37,060 nt of DNA from Paracraurococcus lichenis (lineage in GTDB: Bacteria; Pseudomonadota; Alphaproteobacteria; Acetobacterales; Acetobacteraceae): positions 1 through 37,060 of the forward strand of contig NZ_JAUTWS010000052.1 of NCBI RefSeq assembly GCF_030657435.1, given 5' to 3'. Made by a program: the position numbers and the translations under genes. How positions within the stretch are numbered: position 1 is the first letter of the stretch; each line of letters starts with the position of its first letter. The notes under the pieces are model-generated. The model was not told the DNA's origin. It saw only the letters and a list, made by a program, of their open reading frames with translations, and did not search any database. Below are positions 1 to 7,235 of the stretch, in pieces.

Positions 1-59
1 ATCCCACGGCTTCGCATGCTCTCGCCGACATAGAGCGGCTTGCCAGTTGGAAGATTCAT
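1..59 (-). CDS. Possible 5' end of a divergent gene, cut by the window edge
   Basis: The minus strand is open from an ATG at 57-59 to the window edge, giving about 19 codons that begin MNLPTGKPLYVGESMRSRG. A weak GGGA lies about 10 bases upstream of the ATG. The frame reads away from the chaperone operon, so the two would share the roughly 105-bp interval 60-164. The fragment is too short for a family call and could be a chance open frame. Confidence 0.3.
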   Translation of the reverse strand, partial: MNLPTGKPLYVGESMRSRG

Positions 60-105
60 TTCGATTTCCCGTCACATGCGGTTCCCTTTAGCAGGATCTG
101 CCCGC

Positions 106-135
106 CTTGACGGTGCCCCTGATACTTCCGATGAA
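106..135 (+). promoter_or_regulatory. Possible promoter of the chaperone operon (heat-shock-like)
   Basis: CTTGAC at 106-111 is followed about 16 bases later by CCGATGAA. CTTGA is the conserved -35 core of RpoH promoters, and the distance fits, but the -10 half matches poorly. It lies about 30 bases before the first gene of a chaperone operon, which is what makes it plausible. A weak sigma-70 promoter is equally possible. Confidence 0.25.
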
Positions 136-164
136 GGCGCCGAGACACCTGTCCATGCCGCGCG

Positions 165-2204
165 ATGGAGCATGACGCATTGAAAAACTCGTCGCAGCGC
201 AATCCGGTGCCGGCGCTCGTGCTTGAGGCCCGTCTTGCCCAAGCTGCTGAAGCTCTGCGACAGGACCGGTTCAAGGAGGCGGTAGAACTGCTCAAAACTG
301 TGGTTCGCCAGGAGCCGCGGCCCGAGTGGCAGCGGCTTCTCGTCACGGCCTATCGAGGCCGCGCACGTGCGCTGGCGGCCAAGGGGATGTTCAAGGAAGC
401 CGCCATTGTGCTGGAGAACACCGCATCCGCAGATGGAACGCTAGGAGACCCTCTTCTCTACCTGAAATGCCTGATCCACAACGGCCAACAGTCGAAAGCA
501 GCAGTGCACGCGCTCTTGTATGTCGGCCAGCCCACGGCCGTGCCGGAGGACCAGCGCGATGCTCTGGAGGATCTGACGGCCGCACTGATGATGGCGACGC
601 CACCGCATCCCGACCTCATTCGGTCGGGCTCATCCGAGCGCACTCGTTGGCTCGAAGTCGCCGCTGCCTCTCGCCGAGCCTTAGAGACATGGGCGCATGG
701 CGCTCCGGCCGAGGAGGTGGAGCTGCATTTAAGCCGAATCTCTCTACGCTCGGCGTTTCGGCCGGTTCGGCTGCTGCTCAAAGCCATACTGGGCGGACCA
801 CAGGAGGCGAATCGCTCAAGGCAGCTGTTGCAAGGGATTGCCCGGACCTCTGCTTTTGCCGGCCTGCGGGACGCCACTGAGGCAGCAATTGGCGAGGCGA
901 TAGATGCAAGGGCATGGGACCGACTGACGCCGGCACAGCAGGCCTTTGCCGCAGAGCTGCGCGGACTATCTGGCCCGGCGGCGCAGTTCCTGACCGGCTC
1001 GGCAGAGGCGGAGCGCGGCGGTGCTGGGCCGCTGTTTTCCTTTCTCCTGAGACAGAGCAGCCTGCCGCAAACAGAGGTCCGGAGCGCCTGCCTCAATCTG
1101 TTGCCGCAGCTTCCTGACCGCTTGCCGCAATTTGAGAAGACCTTTGGGCCTCTGACAGCTCTGGAGCGTCAGCGTGTCCATGCCCTGGCGGCCGAGGCCC
1201 GCGGCGAATGGCGCAAGGCCGAGACGTTTTGGAACCGAGCCATCGATGCAATCCGAGATGAAGACCCGCGAGCAAGCCTGATGCGGGGCGTGATTCTGCG
1301 CCACCTTGCCGACCTTGCTGCGAAGCACCTGGAGATTGAGGGCGTTCCCGAAGACTCCTACGATGATCCGGCCACCACCTATCTGGAGCGCAGCTGCAAG
1401 GCAGACCCGGACTATGTGCCCGCCGTTCTCGCGCTGATGGAGCGCTACCGATCAGAGGCGCGAGACAAGGACTGGCACCAATTAGCTGAAGGGGCGGCGC
1501 AGCGTTTTCCGGATAATAGGTCAGTTCTGCAGCAAGCGACCGAAGCTGCGGTAGCGCGCAAGGCGTATCGCAAGGCCACTGGCTATGCTCGACGCTTGCT
1601 GGCCATCGACCCAATCAATGCCGGTGTGCGCCGTCACATGATTCGACTCCAGATTGCGCACGCCCGTAAGCAGATCCGCGCAAAGCGTCCTGACTTGGCC
1701 ATCAAGGATCTCAGGACAGCAGCCGAGTGGGAGCGACCGGAAGCTCCAGACGCGTTGCTATGGATTGCGCAGGGGTTGGCCGGGCTACAGGGCGGCGAGG
1801 GACAGCCGGCCGAGGCGCGACTACGCGACGGTGTAGCGCGCACCGGCGGCGGCGTGCCTGGTTGGTTCCGGGCAGTCCTTGAGGCTGAGCTGATGCGGGT
1901 CGAAAGCGTGCATACTGGCAAGTTGCGCCAGGAGCTCGCCGCGGTGCGGGAAACGTCGCCGTCCCGAGAGGACATCATGGCCGTTGTTGCAGACCTTGGG
2001 CAACCCGAAGCTGCCGAGAACACGAAGATCGTGGCCAGCCTACTGCTGGGCTTGCGCGCCTGGTTCGAACGCGGTGCCAGGATCGACTGGCGGTCAGACG
2101 AGTTCCAGGCTCTGGCCGAGGTCTTTGCTCGCTTCGCTGCCTATGACCTGCTGGCAACCTACGCGCGTACCGCCCTGCGACGCTCGCCCACAAATTCCAC
2201 TTAG
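165..2204 (+). CDS. Large helical-repeat (TPR-like) protein heading a chaperone operon
   Basis: The 679-residue protein has no signal peptide or membrane segment. It is rich in paired amphipathic helices of the TPR/Sel1 kind, clearest near residues 20-95 (AAEALRQDRFKEAVELLKTV, then ALAAKGMFKEAAIVLE) and around 345-560 (TYLERSCKADPDYVPAVLAL, YRKATGYARRLLAIDPINA). Such repeats bind peptides or Hsp70 tails. It opens a co-directional run ending in J, GrpE and Hsp70 genes, so an adaptor or substrate-recruiting role is inferred. This recalls the Sel1/TPR genes around hscC in E. coli. No Shine-Dalgarno is evident before the ATG at 165; no better in-frame start was found. Codon use is less GC-biased than in the genes beyond 7.2 kb. 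Confidence 0.65.
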   Translation: MEHDALKNSSQRNPVPALVLEARLAQAAEALRQDRFKEAVELLKTVVRQEPRPEWQRLLVTAYRGRARALAAKGMFKEAAIVLENTASADGTLGDPLLYLKCLIHNGQQSKAAVHALLYVGQPTAVPEDQRDALEDLTAALMMATPPHPDLIRSGSSERTRWLEVAAASRRALETWAHGAPAEEVELHLSRISLRSAFRPVRLLLKAILGGPQEANRSRQLLQGIARTSAFAGLRDATEAAIGEAIDARAWDRLTPAQQAFAAELRGLSGPAAQFLTGSAEAERGGAGPLFSFLLRQSSLPQTEVRSACLNLLPQLPDRLPQFEKTFGPLTALERQRVHALAAEARGEWRKAETFWNRAIDAIRDEDPRASLMRGVILRHLADLAAKHLEIEGVPEDSYDDPATTYLERSCKADPDYVPAVLALMERYRSEARDKDWHQLAEGAAQRFPDNRSVLQQATEAAVARKAYRKATGYARRLLAIDPINAGVRRHMIRLQIAHARKQIRAKRPDLAIKDLRTAAEWERPEAPDALLWIAQGLAGLQGGEGQPAEARLRDGVARTGGGVPGWFRAVLEAELMRVESVHTGKLRQELAAVRETSPSREDIMAVVADLGQPEAAENTKIVASLLLGLRAWFERGARIDWRSDEFQALAEVFARFAAYDLLATYARTALRRSPTNST

Positions 2205-2278
2205 CCAATCGTATTGAGCGTTTCCTGAGTGGAGGACTCCAGAACCGGCCAGCCCGGCGGCGCCGGCGCAGCGAACCG

Positions 2279-2551
2279 ATGGAGACGTTTGATGCAGAGG
2301 CGATTGTGACATTGGCTGAGACCCTGATGCAAGGCATGCCGAAAGGCGCAGCCGATGGTCTACGCTCCATGGTCAGAGAGTTTGGGCAGGAGGCCGCCGT
2401 CATGTTTCTGGAAGAGCAGTTCCGTGACACTGCCTTCGGACCGCCGATGCCAGAGCCACTATTGCGAGCACTGGCCGAGACGGTGGTGGCACGCACGATG
2501 GCTGGCGCCGCACCACCGCGGCACCGCCCTCAGCATCGCGGGCGCGCATGA
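2279..2551 (+). CDS. Small hypothetical protein of the chaperone operon
   Basis: The 90-residue product is unrecognised. Residues 1-75 are predicted mostly helical and acidic (ETFDAEAIVTLAETLMQGMP and later FLEEQFRDTAFGPPMPEP), followed by a short Arg/His/Pro-rich tail (residues 78-90). Its TGA overlaps the ATG of the J-domain gene (ATGA), which indicates translational coupling and supports it being real. It starts 74 bp after the TPR gene. It could be a small subunit or linker of the chaperone set; no function is assigned. Confidence 0.55.
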   Translation: METFDAEAIVTLAETLMQGMPKGAADGLRSMVREFGQEAAVMFLEEQFRDTAFGPPMPEPLLRALAETVVARTMAGAAPPRHRPQHRGRA

Positions 2552-2907
2552 GTCACGATCCGTTCAGCGTCCTCGGCGTAGCTGAGGATACGAGTGATGT
2601 GGAGATCCGTCGTCGTTACCTGGCGCTCGTGCGTGAGCATTCGCCCGACCGCGCGCCAGAAGAGTTCCAGAAGCTCCGCGCCGCCTATGAGGCGCTCAGC
2701 GACGAACGAAAGCGGCTCGCGGCAATGCTGCTGCGGACCAACGAGGCGGCATTGACACGTCTTCGCTTGGCGGCCCTGCAGACCGCGCCGTCGACCTTGG
2801 CGCACGCGTCTGTCAAGACGACGCGGGCGGTCCTGACCGAGGGGGTGCAGCGTGCCGTCGCGGATCAGAACCTTTCTGCAAGGGACCGGGATCACGGTGA
2901 ACGATAG
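2548..2907 (+). CDS. J-domain co-chaperone (DnaJ/DjlC-like)
   Basis: The 119-residue protein begins with a J domain at about residues 4-62: DPFSVLGVAEDTSDVEIRRRY for helices I-II, then a loop, then EEFQKLRAAYEALSDERKR for helices III-IV. J domains stimulate Hsp70 ATPase activity. The signature loop reads H31-S32-P33-D34, with one residue between H and PD instead of the contiguous HPD. The remaining half is helical with no glycine-rich or zinc-finger region, so this is a class III type J protein. The start overlaps the preceding stop and the end overlaps the GrpE-like gene. It is expected to partner the adjacent HscC-type Hsp70. Confidence 0.8.
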   Translation: MSHDPFSVLGVAEDTSDVEIRRRYLALVREHSPDRAPEEFQKLRAAYEALSDERKRLAAMLLRTNEAALTRLRLAALQTAPSTLAHASVKTTRAVLTEGVQRAVADQNLSARDRDHGER

Positions 2908-3571
2908 CCACAAGCGGGCGCTGCTTGAACGCTTCAGTGCGTGGCTTGACGCGGCGGAGGCCGGGTCAGAGCCAATTGCGGAACAAGAACAGACAGCTGA
3001 TCTATTCTCATTGTTTGTCGAGCTCGCCGGGCTGCGAACGGAAGTGCGGACCGAGGCACGGCTGGTCAAGGAGGCATTGGATCAGTTCCGCAGTGCCTTC
3101 GACACCCTGCAGGTGAGCCATGCCACGGCACAGCGTGAGCTGGACCGGACCCGCGAGGAGGCGCGAGAAATGCGCCGCGCCACGCTGCGACCGCTGCTGC
3201 TCGACGTCATCGATCTCCGAGACCGCCTCGTCGCGGCCCTGGCGATGTCAGGCGACCAACTGCCCCATTGGCCCGAACGGCTTTGGCGCCGCCAGGCCGT
3301 GCAGGGGCAGGCTTGGCAGGAAGGCCTGCGTCTCACCTTGCAACGTCTGGATCAGGTTCTGCGAGACCGTGGCGTTGAAGCAATACAGTCACTCGGTCGG
3401 TCGATGGATCCGCGGCTTGCGCGAGCCGTCGGTACCGTACCGGACCACAGGGCGCCCGCGGGCACCGTGGTCGAGGAGATACGCGCTGGCTTTGTCTGGG
3501 AGGGCGCAGTGCTACGCACGGCCGAGGTCATCGTGAGCCGGCCCACGGCAAACGAGGAAGCAGCGTCATGA
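2897..3571 (+). CDS. GrpE-like nucleotide exchange factor
   Basis: A central coiled coil (about residues 50-115, ending TREEAREMRRATLRPLLLDV) leads to the GrpE four-helix motif (VIDLRDRLVAALAM) and a C-terminal wing domain with GVEAIQ, MDPRLARAVGT and GTVVEEIRAGFVWEGAVLR. These correspond to the conserved GV..I, FDP..H.A and GTV..E...GY..... R.A motifs of GrpE, which releases ADP from Hsp70. I prefer the GTG at 2897, overlapping the J gene by 11 bp (224 aa). A GTG at 2852 would give 239 aa but a 56-bp overlap. Its TGA overlaps the ATG of the Hsp70 gene. The sequence is diverged from housekeeping GrpE, fitting a dedicated accessory set. Confidence 0.75.
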   Translation: MNDSHKRALLERFSAWLDAAEAGSEPIAEQEQTADLFSLFVELAGLRTEVRTEARLVKEALDQFRSAFDTLQVSHATAQRELDRTREEAREMRRATLRPLLLDVIDLRDRLVAALAMSGDQLPHWPERLWRRQAVQGQAWQEGLRLTLQRLDQVLRDRGVEAIQSLGRSMDPRLARAVGTVPDHRAPAGTVVEEIRAGFVWEGAVLRTAEVIVSRPTANEEAAS

Positions 3572-4557
3572 CGGAAGAGATTGTAGGCATCGATCTCGGC
3601 ACTACGAACTCGGAGATTGCGCTCTATCGCGATGGTCGACCGGCGGTACTCGGCGACGAACAGGGAAAGCTCATCCTCCCCTCAGTAGTCGGGCTTTCCG
3701 AGAGCGGCGAGTTGCTGGTCGGCGAGGCGGCGCGCAATCAGTTCCTGCTCTATCCCGAGCGGACGATCCGTTCAATCAAGCGGCGCATGGGAAGCGAGGA
3801 GCGGGTTCGGCTGGGCGAACGCGAGTATACGCCGCAGGAAGTCTCGGCCATCATCCTGTCTCGCCTCAAGGAGATCGCCGAGCAACGGCTCGGTCGAGCA
3901 ATTCGGCGGGCAGTGATCACAGTTCCCGCTTACTTTTCCGATGCCCAACGGCAGGCGACGCGCGAGGCGGGCGAGATTGCCGGACTGGAGGTGGCGCGCA
4001 TTATAAACGAGCCGACCGCCGCCGCGCTCGTCTATGAGGCAGGACAGCATCAGGGTAAGCGCATTCTCGTCTACGATCTCGGCGGCGGAACCTTCGACGT
4101 CTCAGTCGTGCGGATCGAGGACGGCGTGGTGGAGGTGATCTCCAGCCATGGCAACAACCATCTCGGCGGTGACGACTTCGACCACAAACTCGTCGAGCAC
4201 GTGCTTGAGCACCTCAAGCTCAAGCATGACGTGGACGTCTCCGATCAGCCGCGAGCAATGGCGCGCATCCAACGCGCTGCGGAGGAGGCCAAAAAGCGAC
4301 TGTCCGACCACGCGTTTACCCGGATCTCTGAAGAATACATTGCTGAGCGGAGCGGGACGCCGGTCCATCTTGATCTGGAACTGAGCCGGTCCGATTACGA
4401 GGACATGATCACGCCGTTCATCGAGGAGACGCTCGGCGCGGTACACATCGCGCTTGAAGCGGCGGGGCTGGCCTCGTCGCAAGTAGACGAGATCCTGCTG
4501 GTCGGCGGCGCGACTCAAGGATCCCCTCATTTTAATCCTGGCAAATCAGCACGTTAG
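3568..4557 (+). pseudogene. HscC-type Hsp70, 5' part, cut by a MITE-like insertion
   Basis: The first 316 codons are Hsp70 nucleotide-binding domain: GIDLGTTNSEIAL (phosphate 1, residues 7-19), INEPTAAALVYE (connect 1), VYDLGGGTFDVSVV (phosphate 2), then LLVGGAT (adenosine motif). Right after GGAT the gene runs into an inserted element at 4515 and stops at 4557 after a short foreign tail. The rest of the protein is encoded at 4721-5507. Removing the element and one copy of the 11-bp duplication restores ...VGGATRTPLVRRRLAEVFA and one 577-aa frame. That length and the C-terminal architecture resemble E. coli HscC (556 aa) more than DnaK (about 640 aa). GAGGAAG lies 7 bases before the ATG. The truncated product lacks part of the ATPase lobe and all substrate-binding domain, so it is probably inactive. 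Confidence 0.85.
4504..4514. repeat. 11-bp target duplication, left copy
   Basis: GGCGGCGCGAC occurs here and again, identical, at 4710-4720, bracketing the inserted element exactly outside its inverted repeats. One copy belongs to the original Hsp70 gene (codons for GGAT). Confidence 0.85.
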
Positions 4558-4709
4558 CCATCATGCGTTCAGAGGTCGAAGAAGGGCCGTCGCCACCAAA
4601 TCGATTATCTCACGGTGAAGCCGCGCTGCTGAAAGAACAGAATCAGCTTGAGCAAGTTGAAGCAGGTGGCCGGTAAGCAAAAAGCAGTATAGAATGAGGG
4701 GATCCCTGA
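4515..4709. mobile_element. 195-bp MITE-like element inside the Hsp70 gene
   Basis: The element has 20-bp terminal inverted repeats: TCAAGGATCCCCTCATTTTA at 4515-4534, and the complement of TCAGGGATCCCCTCATTCTA at 4690-4709 (18 of 20 match). It is flanked by a perfect 11-bp direct repeat. It is too short to encode a transposase. The minus strand keeps a short open tail ending in TAA at 4605-4607 (…FNLLKLILFFQQRGFTVR), which could be the C-terminus of the parent transposase. Target duplications of 10-13 bp are typical of the IS4 supergroup; the family is otherwise unassigned. Its base composition is more AT-rich than its surroundings. Confidence 0.85.
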
Positions 4710-4720
4710 GGCGGCGCGAC
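4710..4720. repeat. 11-bp target duplication, right copy
   Basis: An identical copy of GGCGGCGCGAC at 4504-4514. The Hsp70 reading frame resumes directly after it with CGC ACG CCC when joined to the left copy. Confidence 0.85.
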
Positions 4721-5507
4721 CCGCACGCCCTTGGTGCGGAGGCGACTTGCCGAGGTGTTCGCCATGGATCCCCGGGGTGAGGTTGATCCAGATCTATGCG
4801 TAGCTATGGGAGCGGCAATCCAGGGCGCTGCGATAACCGGGACGGATGTTTCCGCGGTTCTGGTGGATGTCACACCCTACACCTTCGGCACCAGTGCAAT
4901 TGGTGAGCTGGACGGTGAACTCTATCCATACACTTTCGTGCCGATTATTGGCAAGAACACACCCATCCCAGTACGGCGCAGCGAGGTAGTCTTCACAATC
5001 CATGATCAACAGCAGAGTGTCGAGCTGCGGATCTTCCAGGGCGAGAACCAAGACGCGCTGGAGAACGTACAGATTGGCGAATTCCAGGTTACCGACCTGA
5101 GCAAAGCACCGGCGGGCAACCCCGTCATCGTCGAGCTCGCGCTCGACCGCGATGGTATTCTGCAGGTTACGGCGCGCGAAAAGATCACCGGCCTTGAGCG
5201 CCGGATCATAATCAACAATGCAATATCGCGCTACGACGACGCTCAGCTCGAGGCGGCCAGGCAGAAGGTGGGTGCGCTGTTCGCTGAACAGACAAAAGCC
5301 GGCGGGGGCGGCGCAACCTCCGACACCGAGCTCGAGTTCCTGTTGGCTAGGGCACGGGCGAAGCTGGACGAAGCGGGAGAGGAAGACCGGACCGAGATCA
5401 TCGATCTGATCGAGGCAATCCATGCCGCCCGCAGCGACGGTGATGGTACCCGCCTGGAGACCGCACGAGGTCAGTTGCAAGATCTGCTGTTTTATCTTAA
5501 GACCTGA
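4721..5507 (+). pseudogene. HscC-type Hsp70, 3' part
   Basis: This fragment continues the Hsp70 from RTPLVRRRLAEVFA through DLCVAMGAAIQGAAI (end of the nucleotide-binding domain) and DVTPYTFGTSAIGELDG (linker and start of the substrate-binding domain). The beta-sandwich follows (IPVRRSEVVFTIHDQQQSVE, GILQVTAREKITGLERRIII), then a short helical lid. The terminal helices (EDRTEIIDLIEAIHAARSDG) parallel the end of E. coli HscC, and there is no EEVD-like or DnaK-type acidic tail. No convincing start codon with a ribosome site exists after the element, so independent expression is unlikely. The stop is followed at once by the zinc-ribbon gene. Confidence 0.85.
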
Positions 5508-5510
5508 TTG

Positions 5511-5777
5511 ATGGAGCGATGCCCGCTATGCCGTGCCATGCTGAATGGTTCAGAAACCTGCCGACGCTGTCGGGCAGAACTGCATTTGGCGCAGCGCGTG
5601 ATGCGCGAAGGCCAAATGCTGGTCGGGGCAGCGATCGACCGGCTCATGAAGGATGATACTGAGACCGCCTCGCGGCTGTTGCAGCGCGCTCTGATGTTGC
5701 GCGGAACACCAGAAGCGCAGCACTTGTGGCAGCTTGTGAGCTCGAAAATTCGAGGCACTGATACCGAACTACCTTAG
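5511..5777 (+). CDS. Zinc-ribbon protein, last gene of the chaperone operon
   Basis: The 88-residue protein opens with two knuckles, CPLC and CRRC (ERCPLCRAMLNGSETCRRCR), the four-cysteine pattern of a small zinc ribbon. An all-helical segment follows (residues 24-80, ASRLLQRALMLRGTPEAQHL) that resembles a single TPR-like helix pair. The ATG at 5511 lies 3 bases after the Hsp70 stop; the TTG at 5508 is an alternative. Cysteine ribbons in DnaJ bind substrate, so a substrate- or partner-binding role beside the zinc-less J protein is a reasonable inference. The exact family is unknown. Confidence 0.65.
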   Translation: MERCPLCRAMLNGSETCRRCRAELHLAQRVMREGQMLVGAAIDRLMKDDTETASRLLQRALMLRGTPEAQHLWQLVSSKIRGTDTELP

Positions 5778-5812
5778 CAGCTCCTCGATGCGGTCACGTT
5801 TCGCGATCCCGA

Positions 5813-5836
5813 TCCGAGCAGCGTTCTATGCTCGGG
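5813..5836 (+). terminator. Possible terminator hairpin after the chaperone operon
   Basis: CCGAGCA (5814-5820) and TGCTCGG (5829-5835) form a perfect 7-bp stem with an 8-base loop 37 bases after the last stop codon. No T-run follows, so a rho-independent call is weak. Confidence 0.35.
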
Positions 5837-5958
5837 CGTCCTCCGAAAGGGATTGTCAACTTGGCGAACGCACATCGGAATGAGCGCCGGATTATGTCGC
5901 CCTCAGCGCTGGAGGCGGCAAAAAGGCTGCGTTCACCCTCCGTGGCGGCGACGCATCG

Positions 5959-6696
5959 TTGCGAATTTTTGTTCCGAGACGGCACGGGTTGACAATGCCC
6001 CTGTCCTACATGACGGACCACCGTTCGGTCAGAAAGATCGTAGAGGCCGGGATCGGCGTGAACCACACGACCGTCTGGCGCTGGCGTCACCGCTTCCTCA
6101 AGGCTGCCGCGCAGGACAATACGGCAACCCTCTCTGGGGTGATCGAGGCCGATGAGACGTTCTTCGTGCGCTCCTGCAAGGGGCACCGAGGATGGGTGAA
6201 GGGCAGGCCACCCGAGCCCCGCGCCGCGCGCCCGCGTGCCTGGGGCACCACCAAGCGAGGCCTCTCGGATGAGCAGGTGCCGGTGCTGACCGCCCTGGAC
6301 AATGCGGGCGGGGTTTACGAAGCGATCCTGCCATCGCTGACAGCGATCGAGACGACGCTGGACGGCCGGATCGCACCAGGGTCGGTGGTCTGCTCCGACG
6401 GCACGGCGGCCTATGTGAAGGCAGCGGTGAAAGCGGGCGCCGAGCATCGCCGAGTGGTGGTGCCGACCACCACGCCTGTGACGGTGAAGGTCGCTCCGCT
6501 GCCAACCAAGCGGCGGCAAAAGGGTCGCCTCGGGCTTGGGCGGGTGAACGCGCATCACGGCCAGATCAAAGCGCTGGTGAACGGGCGCTGCCGTGGCGTG
6601 GCGACCCGGTATCTCGGCAACTACCTCGGCTGGCACCGGGCGATGCTGCACGAAGGCTTCACCGGAAAGGCGCTGCTGGATCGGGCGCTGGCGTAG
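5959..6696 (+). CDS. IS1595-family (ISXO2-like) transposase, N-terminally truncated
   Basis: The 245-residue product has the helix-turn-helix-like stretch VNHTTVWRWRHRFL, then the ISXO2-like DDE domain: GVIEADETFF (first acidic pair), VVCSDGTAAYVKAA (second aspartate) and VNAHHGQIKALVNGRCRGVA followed by TRYLGNYLGWHRAML. Full-length members of this group begin with an N-terminal cysteine ribbon of about 80 residues. Here the frame is open only back to 5884 and no ribbon is seen, so the element lost its 5' part. The TTG at 5959 is a poor start and ATG 5995 is an alternative. Clear terminal repeats were not found. It is probably not active by itself. Confidence 0.8.
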   Translation: MRIFVPRRHGLTMPLSYMTDHRSVRKIVEAGIGVNHTTVWRWRHRFLKAAAQDNTATLSGVIEADETFFVRSCKGHRGWVKGRPPEPRAARPRAWGTTKRGLSDEQVPVLTALDNAGGVYEAILPSLTAIETTLDGRIAPGSVVCSDGTAAYVKAAVKAGAEHRRVVVPTTTPVTVKVAPLPTKRRQKGRLGLGRVNAHHGQIKALVNGRCRGVATRYLGNYLGWHRAMLHEGFTGKALLDRALA

Positions 6697-6749
6697 TTCG
6701 GCGGGCAGCCTGCCGTGGCCGCCCAACACCCAAGTCGAACTGCGCATAA

Positions 6750-6974
6750 AATAATCGACTGGAGCAAGACCACCGGGGCGTCAAAGGGCGCACGCGATGT
6801 ATGCGGGGCTTCAAGAGCTTCGCGTCAGCAGAGCGGTTCTGTCGAAGCTACGACGAGCTCCGCAACTTACTCCGCCCCTGCACTCGCCACAACCAATACG
6901 TCTCTGCCCGCCGCCGTCGCCTGCTTCACCTCCGTCGCGCTACCAGTATGCTCGCCATTCTCGAAGCGGCGTAA
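6750..6974 (+). pseudogene. IS6-family transposase relic (C-terminal part)
   Basis: In one frame the plus strand reads NNRLEQDHRGVKGRTRCMRG and then FKSFASAERFCRSYDELRN, ending in a TAA at 6972-6974. The NR.EQDHR..K.R...M.GFKSFASA block is the conserved C-terminal region of IS6-family DDE transposases, including the last catalytic glutamate. The frame is blocked upstream by TAA at 6747-6749 and no N-terminal domain is present, so only about 75 codons survive. TTTGCAACA at 7110-7118 resembles an IS6 terminal repeat and may mark its right end, but this is uncertain. Confidence 0.65.
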
Positions 6975-7235
6975 GCTGACTGTAGCTTTCGCGTCACGTC
7001 GTCGGGTCTGGCACGAGTTCTGACAAAACCCGTCGCCGAGCTGTTCCAGGTCGCCGCCTGATCAGGCTCTGTCGCGGCCGTTCACGACCGCCCACGGCTC
7101 GTCGCAGACTTTGCAACACAACCGACGCACCGGCCCCCCGCTTGACCCCGCAAGGCCGACCGGGGAAACTCGGCGGCTCGACGGGGGATAGCAGGATGGC
7201 GCTGCGCGTCCGGCTTTGCGGGGAGGGCTGAGCGC

